From Paraburkholderia sp. NMBU_R16 (GTDB taxonomy: Bacteria; Pseudomonadota; Gammaproteobacteria; Burkholderiales; Burkholderiaceae), in NCBI RefSeq assembly GCF_013282575.1, contig NZ_JAAAYE010000013.1, positions 1 through 64,000 on the forward strand: a stretch of 64,000 nt of DNA. Direction: 5' to 3'. The notes below the pieces were generated by a model. It saw nothing but the letters and a program-made list of their open reading frames with translations. It did not search any database and was not told where the DNA came from. Position numbers and translations under genes: made by a program. Below, in pieces: positions 1-8,044 of this stretch (the first letter of the stretch is position 1; every line of letters starts with the position of its first letter).

Positions 1-74
1 TTGCCGAACTGCTCAAGAAGTTCAGCAGGAATCGCCGGCAGCTCTACCGGTGGGGTCTTGGGTTTGCGAGGCAT
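1..74 (-). CDS. IS256-family transposase, N-terminal fragment (cut by window edge)
   Basis: The minus strand encodes 24 codons starting MPRKPKTPPVELPAIPAELL and then leaves the window. A clear ribosome-binding site (AGGAGA, five bases upstream) supports the ATG. This Pro-rich opening resembles, from memory, the start of IS256-type transposases common in Burkholderiaceae, which are DDE enzymes that move the element by a copy-out mechanism. The catalytic domain lies outside the window, so whether the element is intact cannot be judged. The family call rests on the short N-terminus and on the adjacent candidate terminal repeat. Confidence 0.7.
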   Translation of the reverse strand, partial: MPRKPKTPPVELPAIPAELLEQFG

Positions 75-99
75 ATTTTCTCCTGGGGAGCATCATATG

Positions 100-127
100 C
101 CTTGAACACGAAATTTCTGACAGACCC
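100..127 (-). repeat. candidate IS256-type terminal inverted repeat (one end)
   Basis: Read on the minus strand, the stretch begins GGGTCTGTCAGAAATTTCGT and lies about 25 bases upstream of the transposase ATG, where the end of an IS256-type element is expected. The low-GC character contrasts with the flanking DNA. The matching far end is outside the window, so the exact tip and the 8-9 bp target duplication cannot be verified. Confidence 0.45.
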
Positions 128-186
128 ATCGTATGTGATGTGGCAGGGGGCGTGAGCCACGCTGGACTAGGAAGCGCGCTCGCCCC

Positions 187-1296
187 TCAGCCCCCGTCAC
201 CCACCTCCCGGATCGGAATCACCGTCCGGCCGCCGCAATTGCGCAGCAAATCGCGCAATTCATTGATGACAGGGAAGACTTCATGGTTCCAATCGGCTCC
301 CTGCTGGTCATGCGCCTCTTGTTCGCGCTCGACGATCCAGCGGTCTTCCTTGAAAATGCGTTCCGTGAACCAGACCAGTAGCGGCCACGCCAGATCCAAT
401 GCAAACGGAATGCTGGGCTTGCGAATCGAAAGCAGGCCAAACGTTCGATTGGTGCGCTGCGCCGCATCCAGCGGCACATAGACGATCCACAGATCCATCA
501 CCAACGTACCGTCGCTCGAGCGTATCTGCAGCGTTTGATACGGATAGAGCGTCCGAACCGTCATCACGTCCTTGTGATTGCGCTCGGTCTCCTTCTTGCT
601 GGCGCCGAACACGAGCGCTTCGCCCACGGGCTGCTTGCCTTCCATGCGCGCAAACGTATAGTCCACTTCCACCCAGTCGTCGCCGCGACGGCGGCCCAAC
701 GAGCGCGCGCGCATCTGCCCCATCTGCCGCCGGTGCAGAAACTGATGATTCATATCCATCAGGTTTTCATGCATGAACGAGTAGTGGCACTTCACCTCGC
801 GGCCGAAGCGGCGCGTTTTGTACGCCTTGTCCCCCGCGGACGGCAGATCAGGCAGCGGCCGTTCGTCGGCCAGCGCGGCATCGCCGGGAAACACGAAGAT
901 CAGGCCGTGCGCCTCGCGGCAAGGATAGGCGCGTACGCCGTTGGGCAGCCGCTCGCGCCCGAGATACGGCACGTCGACGCAGCGGCCCGTGCAGTCGTAG
1001 GTCCAACCGTGATATCCGCAGCGGATGGATTCGCCATCCACCACGCCCGCATGCAGCGGGACTTGCCGATGTGCACAACGATCTTCGAGCGCGAACAGCG
1101 TACCGGATTTCGTGCGCGCCAGAACGATCGGGTCGCCCGCGAACCGCACGCCGAGTGTTTTACCTCGCTTCAGTTCGCTCGACCACGCGAGCGGATACCA
1201 GTGATCGGGATGGATCGGGACACGGCGCAGATCGCGCACCGGAGCGGTTACGGGCGGTTCGATCGCACTGCCATCCTGCAAAGGCACTGCATGCAT
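187..1296 (-). CDS. Rieske-type aromatic ring-hydroxylating oxygenase, alpha subunit
   Basis: This 369-residue protein is a Rieske non-haem iron oxygenase. Residues Cys74-x-His76 and Cys93-x2-His96, 16 residues apart, bind the [2Fe-2S] cluster. The catalytic domain shows Asp181, His184 and His188 in the ENLMDMNHQFLH segment, the pattern of the mononuclear iron site. Such enzymes hydroxylate or O-demethylate aromatic or cyclic substrates with electrons from a separate reductase. No reductase or ferredoxin is encoded beside it. The start is set by AAGGAGG eight bases upstream of ATG. An MFS transporter lies 161 bp upstream on the same strand, so the pair may import and oxidise one compound. The substrate is unknown. 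Confidence 0.88.
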   Translation of the reverse strand: MHAVPLQDGSAIEPPVTAPVRDLRRVPIHPDHWYPLAWSSELKRGKTLGVRFAGDPIVLARTKSGTLFALEDRCAHRQVPLHAGVVDGESIRCGYHGWTYDCTGRCVDVPYLGRERLPNGVRAYPCREAHGLIFVFPGDAALADERPLPDLPSAGDKAYKTRRFGREVKCHYSFMHENLMDMNHQFLHRRQMGQMRARSLGRRRGDDWVEVDYTFARMEGKQPVGEALVFGASKKETERNHKDVMTVRTLYPYQTLQIRSSDGTLVMDLWIVYVPLDAAQRTNRTFGLLSIRKPSIPFALDLAWPLLVWFTERIFKEDRWIVEREQEAHDQQGADWNHEVFPVINELRDLLRNCGGRTVIPIREVGDGG

Positions 1297-1457
1297 GCGT
1301 GACACCTCCTTCCATGAGGGGAGCCTCCGGGCATCGCCAAAAGCAATGCCATGGCGAACGGGCATTGGGCGCAGTTTACGCGAACTTGGATGAATTGACC
1401 GAAATCTCGTCCTATCCGCAGCGACGCAGGGCCCGCCATCGGGCGGCAATGGGACCG

Positions 1458-2678
1458 TCAACGCGCTCGGTCCGACCGGCGCGCGTGGCGCAGGCCGATG
1501 GCCAATGCGATGAACGCAAGCAGGACCAAAATGGCCGCGAAGACGACGTCCGCCCATAGGCGCCCGACGAAGCGCGCGAGTACCGCGACGCCGACCGCCG
1601 GCAGGGAGTTGCCGGCATAGCAGCACAGCAGGTAGGCCGACAGCAGCTCCGCGCGGCGTTCAGGGGGCGCGATCCGGTTGGCCTCTTGCAGGCTCCCCCG
1701 AAACCCGAAGGCCGATGCGATTCCGCATAGCGCCGTCGCCGATATCAACAGAACCATCGATCCGGCGAACTGCGCCCACAACAGCAACGCGAGGCTGGGC
1801 GGCAGCAGCCACAAACCGATGAACATGGTGGTGCGGGAAGCCAGCATCGGCGCGAGCGCCACCGTCGCTGCACCGACTAGGAAGACCTCGGCGACAACCG
1901 CCCCGCTCAACGCGGGACTGTGTTGCTGCATGCTGTTGGCCAGCAGATTGGGCAAAAGCGCGGCATAGAATCCAAGCAACGCAAGCGTCGCGAACGCCGT
2001 AACGGCAGGGGGGATGAACGCCGCGCGCGACTCCGGAGGGATCCCGATCCGAGGCTTGTAGGAGACCTCGCCGCCCGAGTGCGCCGAAGAGTCGACCGTC
2101 TCGCGAGTTCGTGCGGTGAGCACGGCCGTAACGACAAGCACGAGCAGATAGACCGCATAGACCGTATGCAACGGCCAAGGCGCGAATTGCGCGAGCAGCC
2201 CGGCTGCCAACACGCCGACGGCAAGCCCTACGAGATTGACGGCAGCAGCGAGACGACTCGCGTTGGCCTTGTCGGCAGCCCCATACAGGTCGGCGATCCA
2301 GGCCGTCGCCGTGGCCGCGCCCACGCCGATTGCGAGACCGCTTGCCGCACGCCCGAGAAACAGCAGAGCCGGGTGCACGGCAAAGAGGAACAACAGTGCG
2401 CTGACTCCGCTCACCGCCAGCACGGTCAAGCTGACGGGCCGGCGACCGGCCTGGTCCGATATCCGCCCGAACACGAACAGTGCAGCAAGATTGCCGACCA
2501 CGTAAGTGGCATACACGAACGTGATCGACAGTTCGGACAGACCGAACTCGCGCTGATAAAGCGGATAGAGCGGCGTGACGATCGTGCTGCCCGCATACAG
2601 CGCGCCGAGTAGTACGGAAACCGCGACGAGCGATGTCCGGCCGTTCAATGCCACCTTTTGCAATGTTCGCGTGTGCAT
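1458..2678 (-). CDS. MFS transporter
   Basis: This 406-residue inner-membrane protein belongs to the major facilitator superfamily. It shows about twelve hydrophobic segments, and the loop after segment 2 carries the family motif A in the form GRISDQAGRRP. The length is typical for the family. The ATG is preceded by GGGGAAG. The reading frame stays open upstream into the next gene, but those residues are polar and not membrane-like, so the internal start is preferred. It is probably transcribed with the downstream Rieske oxygenase gene. Whether it imports or exports is not readable from the sequence. Confidence 0.85.
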   Translation of the reverse strand: MHTRTLQKVALNGRTSLVAVSVLLGALYAGSTIVTPLYPLYQREFGLSELSITFVYATYVVGNLAALFVFGRISDQAGRRPVSLTVLAVSGVSALLFLFAVHPALLFLGRAASGLAIGVGAATATAWIADLYGAADKANASRLAAAVNLVGLAVGVLAAGLLAQFAPWPLHTVYAVYLLVLVVTAVLTARTRETVDSSAHSGGEVSYKPRIGIPPESRAAFIPPAVTAFATLALLGFYAALLPNLLANSMQQHSPALSGAVVAEVFLVGAATVALAPMLASRTTMFIGLWLLPPSLALLLWAQFAGSMVLLISATALCGIASAFGFRGSLQEANRIAPPERRAELLSAYLLCCYAGNSLPAVGVAVLARFVGRLWADVVFAAILVLLAFIALAIGLRHARRSDRAR

Positions 2679-2757
2679 CGTCTTCCCCGCGGATTCGAAC
2701 GCTTCATCGACGAAGCAAGCTTCGTTCCGCGGGACCCGGCCGGCACAGCATCGATGG

Positions 2758-4863
2758 CTATTCGTCCAGGGCTGGCCGAGTGGCGGCCTGGGCCGCTTTC
2801 TCAGCGAGGCTCGGCTCGCGCGGCGTGCCTCGGGTCTTGGCGGCGATCTCGGCAAAGAAGTCGATCGCGCCGTTCATGGCGTGAACGATGCCCTTGCCGA
2901 CAGGAAACGTCAGCTCCAGCGGAGGATGTTCGATCGCACGCAACTCTGCCTCGCTGATCGGGACCGTAGCATCGCCATTGCCAGCCGCGGCGTTGTGCAG
3001 CCGCTCGATCGTCTTGTTGACGATCAACTCGGCGATGCGGCGGTTTTTCTCCTGATCCGTCGTCAATAATCCGCCCAGACCGCCAACGTACCTGCCCGTC
3101 AAAATACCTGTGCCAAGGCTCAGAACCTCGGTTGGCGTATTCACCGCGATCATTGCGACCTTTTGCATCATCTCGGAGATCATGTGTGCGCGTGCCAGCG
3201 CGGTCACTGGAGCGAAGGCTGCCAGACTCAGTACCTGACCGATGCCCATCGAGCTGATCGTGTCCCCGACACCGCGAGTCACTTCGAGCGCTCCCTGAAT
3301 CTCGTGCCCGACTTCCTTGACCAGCGCCTGAGCCGGCGTGACGTCCGGCGAAGACGCGGCGCTCGCCTCGGATGCGGGAAAGAAGCCGGCCGAGCGCTGT
3401 TGAATGACAGCGGCGATCATCTGTTCGCGCGCTTTGGCCACCTCCATCGGGGCCATCGCCGCGGAGGTGGCCGTGGCGAGCACATTAGTGACGACGTTGC
3501 CCGCGATTGCTCCCCCCTTGCGGGTGACCTGCACGAGGTTCGACGGAATCGATCCGAGCGCGGCGATCAAGCCGGAAACGGCGGAGTCTTTTACGTCGTC
3601 CTTGACCTCATCCATCGATTCGGGCAGCAGGCTGTTGCCTCGGAACCGCTCGATGATTCGCTTGACGAACATCGAGTCGGCGAACTCCGCGGGAGAGGGA
3701 ACCGTGGAAGCCGCGAATGCTTCGACGAAGCGCGTCGGCGTGCTGTCCTTGCCCAGCTTTTTGCCGACCTTCTTGACGATCGCCGTGACGGCTTTCACGT
3801 CCAGCAGATACGCGATGAGTGTGCTGCCTCCGAGGCTCAGTGCCATGGCGGCAAGAAGTTTCCAGTCGAGTGTCTTCTGATTGAGTACGGTGTTGATCGA
3901 ATGCGCGCCCAGGCGGGCACGAAGTTCGAGCGTAGCGGGCTCTTCGTCGCTGAGCGCCTTTTCGATCAACGCCTTCAGCCCGGGATGATCGGTCTCGACC
4001 TCGTACTTCGTGCCCTTGAGGAATTCGAAAGGATGCAGATCGCCTGAACGTCCATCGCTTGCGGCGCGGCCAGATATCGACGCTTCGCCGGTTTGTGCAG
4101 ATCCGCTTCGCAGTTGGCGGGCATCGAGGTTCAGACGAGCGCCGTCGGCAAAGCCGCTCGCGCCTTTTCTGATCGCCTGTCGGGCGCTATAGGTGGACAG
4201 ATCGATATTGACGGGCAGCGGCTCTTCGGCCCCCAACACATCGATGTGCTGAACTTTGCAGCCTTGCTCGAACTGGCGCGCGTTGAGCAGGATCGATTTC
4301 TCGAGCGGCAGCGAAAGTCTCGTTCCCTTGGGCAAGTCCAGCTTATCGAGCTCGCCGGGGAACTTGGCATCGACGAATTTCAGCACCGCGTTGACGAAAC
4401 GATCGCTGGATCGCAGCTTGGTGTCGCTGCCGCGTGCGACAGTCCCGCCCATCACGCTCGGCAGCCGCAGGTCGTCCACCGATGGGGACGTCTCGCCAAG
4501 CACGTGCGCCTTGTCGATTCCGTGGGCGGCGGCCAACTGCTCGATATCGATCGCAATATGGTCGGGCGAGGAGGCTTGCGAAGATCGTGTGCTGGCGTTG
4601 CCCCGACTTCCATCCGACGCAATCTCGTCCTGCGAGCCACCTGTCTGCAGGCCTTGCAATTTCGCCGTTGTGGCGTTTCTCGGCGCCGTCGTCGAGACAC
4701 CGGCTTTATCGGCGGGGCTGCTGGATGCGAACGGCACGAGCGGCGAGTCGACGAGGCGCCTGTCGGTGCGGGACTCGGCGTTCGGCGGGTCGATATCGAT
4801 CGCGATATGCTCGGGCGAGGACGGCGGAGATGCTGGGCTGGATGACGCGATGGACTTCAACAT
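2758..4863 (-). CDS. large effector-like protein of unknown function, 701 aa
   Basis: I do not recognise this family. The start has a strong AAGGAGG nine bases upstream. The first 130 residues are Ser/Pro/Thr-rich and look disordered, and they contain the same short motif twice: SSPEHIAIDID near residue 15 and SSPDHIAIDIE near residue 95. The middle (about 170-330) is a soluble mixed region. Near residue 350 there is a hydrophobic segment (LLAAMALSLGGSTLIAYLL) followed by a Lys-rich helix, then long Ala/Gly/Val-rich helices up to about residue 620. There is no Sec signal peptide. A disordered Ser-rich N-terminus followed by helical, partly hydrophobic body is seen in type III effectors and translocators, but that is only an analogy. 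No secretion genes or chaperone are nearby. Confidence 0.75.
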   Translation of the reverse strand: MLKSIASSSPASPPSSPEHIAIDIDPPNAESRTDRRLVDSPLVPFASSSPADKAGVSTTAPRNATTAKLQGLQTGGSQDEIASDGSRGNASTRSSQASSPDHIAIDIEQLAAAHGIDKAHVLGETSPSVDDLRLPSVMGGTVARGSDTKLRSSDRFVNAVLKFVDAKFPGELDKLDLPKGTRLSLPLEKSILLNARQFEQGCKVQHIDVLGAEEPLPVNIDLSTYSARQAIRKGASGFADGARLNLDARQLRSGSAQTGEASISGRAASDGRSGDLHPFEFLKGTKYEVETDHPGLKALIEKALSDEEPATLELRARLGAHSINTVLNQKTLDWKLLAAMALSLGGSTLIAYLLDVKAVTAIVKKVGKKLGKDSTPTRFVEAFAASTVPSPAEFADSMFVKRIIERFRGNSLLPESMDEVKDDVKDSAVSGLIAALGSIPSNLVQVTRKGGAIAGNVVTNVLATATSAAMAPMEVAKAREQMIAAVIQQRSAGFFPASEASAASSPDVTPAQALVKEVGHEIQGALEVTRGVGDTISSMGIGQVLSLAAFAPVTALARAHMISEMMQKVAMIAVNTPTEVLSLGTGILTGRYVGGLGGLLTTDQEKNRRIAELIVNKTIERLHNAAAGNGDATVPISEAELRAIEHPPLELTFPVGKGIVHAMNGAIDFFAEIAAKTRGTPREPSLAEKAAQAATRPALDE

Positions 4864-5103
4864 ACAAGCAAGCCTCCTTGGAAAACGCGAACGGATAGCC
4901 CCGCCATAAGCGCCGCCGCTGAGCATGCCGCCGCGAAAAAAGTCTTCGAGAATACGAACCGCCGCGCCCGCTGCCCTATGCCTGCGGCGAAACGGCGGAG
5001 AACAGGGCGAACAGCGGCGGCGCGCGATTGCCCAGCTTGGATGGCGCGCGGTGCTATCCTCTCGTCCGATTCAACCCGGCGCGCGTGTCGCGCGACATCA
5101 TCC

Positions 5104-6027
5104 ATGACCGATCTCATTAAGCGCGCTTCGGCCGAGGCGCGCGCTTTCCGTGGCAAATCCGCCCGTTCATCCCGTCTCGAACGCGAAAGCGCGGGCATCA
5201 ATGGCAAGCGCGCCGCGGCCCGCCGCGCGGCAGCACTCGACGACGCCCCCCGCATCGATGTGCCGCGCAAACCGCGATTCGCCCCCGTTACGTTCTCGGA
5301 AGAGGGTGGCGTCCGTTATCTGCATTTCGGTACTGAGTGGGTGCAAGGCGCAATGCGTATCCGCAAGCCCGATCGCATCGAGCTCGAATACGCGCAGCAG
5401 ATGATGGCGTGGCTGCTTTTTCTCGAAACGCCGAAGCGCATCGTCCAGCTCGGTCTCGGTACCGGCGCGCTCACGAAATTCGCCTATCGCTTCTTGCCGC
5501 GCGCGCGGGTCGACGCGGTCGAACTGAATCCCGCCGTCGTGGTTGCGGCCCGCACGATGTTCGCGCTGCCGTCCGACGATGCCCGCCTCTCGGTCCATGA
5601 AGCCGACGCCTGGGATTTCGTCCACGATCGTGCGAACCGCGGCACCGTCGGCGTCATGCAAATCGATCTTTACGACGCGACGGCTCGCGGTCCGGTGCTC
5701 GACAGTGTGGCGTTCTATCGCGCCGTGCGGGCCTGCCTGACGGACGCCGGCATGGCGACGATCAACCTCTTTGGCGATCATCCGAGCTTCGTGCGCAATA
5801 TGAAGCACTTGAAGGCTGCCTTCGACGGCCGCGTCGTCGCTTTGCCCGAGGTCCACGAAGGTAACCGCATCGCGCTCGCTTTCTCGGGGCCGGAGCTCGC
5901 CGTGCCGTTCGCGGCGCTCAAATCCCGTGCCCGGCTGATCGAAGACAAGCTGGGTCTGCCGGCGCGCAAGTGGGTGAGCGCGCTCGAAGCCGTCCAGCCG
6001 GAGCGCACGCCCGTCTTCTCCATCTGA
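5104..6027 (+). CDS. spermidine synthase-like SAM-fold protein
   Basis: This 307-residue protein has the SpeE-like Rossmann fold. The nucleotide-binding loop is LGLGTGALT, followed by the acidic strand end AVELNP and by a DLYDATARGP segment at the position of the aminopropyltransferase Asp loop. A basic, Arg/Ala-rich stretch of about 45 residues precedes the fold. The family includes polyamine aminopropyltransferases and many relatives of unknown substrate. This one lacks the canonical N-terminal polyamine-binding barrel, so true spermidine synthase activity is doubtful. The ATG is chosen because the earlier in-frame start adds only low-complexity residues. No good Shine-Dalgarno sequence is visible. 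Confidence 0.75.
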   Translation: MTDLIKRASAEARAFRGKSARSSRLERESAGINGKRAAARRAAALDDAPRIDVPRKPRFAPVTFSEEGGVRYLHFGTEWVQGAMRIRKPDRIELEYAQQMMAWLLFLETPKRIVQLGLGTGALTKFAYRFLPRARVDAVELNPAVVVAARTMFALPSDDARLSVHEADAWDFVHDRANRGTVGVMQIDLYDATARGPVLDSVAFYRAVRACLTDAGMATINLFGDHPSFVRNMKHLKAAFDGRVVALPEVHEGNRIALAFSGPELAVPFAALKSRARLIEDKLGLPARKWVSALEAVQPERTPVFSI

Positions 6028-6064
6028 GCCCGCGTGGGGCGCCGCCTGCCAGGGTCCGCCCCGC

Positions 6065-6092
6065 TTGACCGGCTGCGCGGCGCTCCTATACT
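6065..6092 (+). promoter_or_regulatory. sigma70-type promoter for the DUF3311/symporter operon
   Basis: TTGACC and TATACT are separated by 16 bases, a near-consensus arrangement. They lie about 100 bases upstream of the DUF3311 gene on the same strand. Confidence 0.6.
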
Positions 6093-6193
6093 CTTGCGAA
6101 GCTTTATAAGATGCCCGGAAACGCACCCGCGGGGGAGGCGGACCGGTCACGATACGGGTAGCAGCTTCGATAAAGAGTAAAAGAGGAGACGTC

Positions 6194-6436
6194 ATGGCTC
6201 ACAATGCCGACGCCAATCGAGCCGCCAAACACTGGCTCTGGCTGTTAGTCATCCCCTGGATCGCCATGATCTGGGTGCCGTCGTACAACAAGGTCGACCC
6301 GCAGCTGTGGGGTTTCCCGTTCTTTTACTGGTATCAGCTCTTCTGGGTGCTCGTGAGCGCTGTCATCACGGCCTTCGTTTATCTGAAAACCAAGAATATC
6401 TCGAAGGCGAGCGCCGGAAATGGGGGCGCGCGATGA
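6194..6436 (+). CDS. DUF3311 small membrane protein
   Basis: This 80-residue protein has two membrane segments (around residues 13-30 and 42-64) and fits the DUF3311 family, which is regularly encoded directly before sodium:solute symporters and is thought to act as a small accessory subunit. GAGGAG precedes the ATG. Its stop codon overlaps the ATG of the next gene (ATGA), so the two are translationally coupled. The pairing is seen here, and the subunit role is inferred from it. Confidence 0.85.
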   Translation: MAHNADANRAAKHWLWLLVIPWIAMIWVPSYNKVDPQLWGFPFFYWYQLFWVLVSAVITAFVYLKTKNISKASAGNGGAR

Positions 6437-7983
6437 ACGCCACCGCAACTATCGTCTTCGTTCTGTTTTTCGTCGGTGTCACGATTCTCGGTTTCTTCGC
6501 GGCGAACTGGCGTCGCGGCGACCTCGCCCACCTCGAGGAGTGGGGCCTGGGCGGCCGGCGCTTCGGCACGATCGTCACCTGGTTCCTGCTGGGCGGCGAT
6601 CTCTACACGGCCTATACGTTCGTCGCCGTCCCGGCGCTCGTGTTCGGCGCCGGCGCGATGGGCTTTTTTGCGCTGCCCTATACGATTCTCATCTACCCGT
6701 TCGCCTTCGTCGTGTTCCCGAAGCTCTGGGCCGTCGCCAAGCGCCATGGCTACGTGACCTCGGCTGACTTCGTGAGTGCGCGCTACGGCAGCCGGATGCT
6801 CGCGCTTGCAATCGCGGTGACCGGCATTCTCGCGACGATGCCCTACATCGCGCTGCAGCTCGTCGGTATCGAGGTCGTGATCGGTGCGCTCGGCTTCAAT
6901 ACGTCGGGCTTCGTGGGCGATTTGCCGCTCATCATCGCATTCGCGATCCTCGCCGCCTATACGTACACGTCTGGCTTGCGCGCGCCCGCGATGATCGCCG
7001 TCGTGAAGGATTTGCTGATCTACATCACGATCGCGGTCGCCATCGTCGTGATTCCGATGCAGTTGGGTGGCTTCTCCCACATCTTCAGCGCTGTGCCTCC
7101 GGCGAAACTGCTGCTCAAGGCACCGGATACCGCGAGCTTGAACGGCTACAGCGCCTACGCGTCGCTCGCGGTCGGCTCGGCGCTCGCGCTCTTTCTTTAC
7201 CCGCACTCGATCACGGCGATTCTGTCGTCGTCCTCCGGCAACACGATTCGCCGCAACATGGCGATGCTGCCGGCGTACTCGCTCGTGCTCGGGCTGCTCG
7301 CGCTGCTGGGCTTCATGGCGCTGGCATCGGGCGTGAAGGATATGCCGGAATTCGCGCCTTACTTCAAGGCTTTCGGTCCGAACTTCGCGGTTCCGGCGCT
7401 CTTCCTGCATTTCTTCCCGTCGTGGTTCGTCGGCGTCGCGTTCGCGGCGATCGGCATCGGGGCACTGGTGCCGGCGGCGATCATGTCGATTGCGGCCGCC
7501 AATCTGTACACGCGCAACATCCACCGCGAGTTCGTCAACCGCAACATGACGCACGACCAGGAGACGAATGTCGCGAAGCTGGTTTCGCTGATCGTCAAGG
7601 TCGGCGCCGTGGCATTTATCCTGGGCTTGCCGCTGACTTACGCGATCCAACTGCAGTTGCTCGGCGGAATCTGGATCATCCAGACGCTGCCGGCCATCGT
7701 GCTCGGCCTTTACACACGTAAGCTCGACCACCGGGGCCTGCTCGCGGGCTGGGCGGTCGGCATCGGCATCGGTACCTGGATGGCGGCCTCGCAGAGCCTC
7801 AAGAGCTCGATCTTCACGCTGCACCTGGGCGGAATGGCGATTCCGGGCTACGCCGCACTCTGGTCGCTGATCGTCAATGTCGTCGTCGCCGTGGTCGTCA
7901 GCGTCATCGTTCGCGCGATCGGGATGAGTCTCGCCGAGGATCGCACGCGTCCCGAAGACTACCTCGACGCCATCGAAAGCTGA
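6433..7983 (+). CDS. sodium:solute symporter (SSS family)
   Basis: This 516-residue inner-membrane protein has about thirteen hydrophobic segments and fits the sodium:solute symporter family. Recognisable parts include EEWGLGGRRFG after helix 1, the Gly-rich helix 2 (LLGGDLYTAYTF) and the PHSITAILSSSS segment. Family members paired with DUF3311, such as MctP-type carriers, move short monocarboxylates, so an organic acid is the likely substrate, by inference only. The start overlaps the DUF3311 stop. Longer in-frame starts would run into that gene and are rejected. Confidence 0.85.
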   Translation: MNATATIVFVLFFVGVTILGFFAANWRRGDLAHLEEWGLGGRRFGTIVTWFLLGGDLYTAYTFVAVPALVFGAGAMGFFALPYTILIYPFAFVVFPKLWAVAKRHGYVTSADFVSARYGSRMLALAIAVTGILATMPYIALQLVGIEVVIGALGFNTSGFVGDLPLIIAFAILAAYTYTSGLRAPAMIAVVKDLLIYITIAVAIVVIPMQLGGFSHIFSAVPPAKLLLKAPDTASLNGYSAYASLAVGSALALFLYPHSITAILSSSSGNTIRRNMAMLPAYSLVLGLLALLGFMALASGVKDMPEFAPYFKAFGPNFAVPALFLHFFPSWFVGVAFAAIGIGALVPAAIMSIAAANLYTRNIHREFVNRNMTHDQETNVAKLVSLIVKVGAVAFILGLPLTYAIQLQLLGGIWIIQTLPAIVLGLYTRKLDHRGLLAGWAVGIGIGTWMAASQSLKSSIFTLHLGGMAIPGYAALWSLIVNVVVAVVVSVIVRAIGMSLAEDRTRPEDYLDAIES

Positions 7984-8030
7984 GCACGATCCCGCGCGCG
8001 CCGCAGGGGTGAGCGGCGCGCGCGGGGCGC

Positions 8031-8036
8031 TACAAT
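8031..8036 (+). promoter_or_regulatory. candidate -10 element giving a leaderless transcript
   Basis: TACAAT ends eight bases before the ATG of the FUSC gene. With the usual spacing, transcription would begin at or within a few bases of the start codon, leaving no room for a ribosome-binding site. No clear -35 element is visible. Confidence 0.4.
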
Positions 8037-8044
8037 GTGGCGCC

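Noticed and set aside
4857-5270. 137-codon minus-strand frame between the 701-aa gene and the SpeE-like gene
   Set aside because: Ala/Arg-rich, overlaps both genes, no ribosome-binding site.
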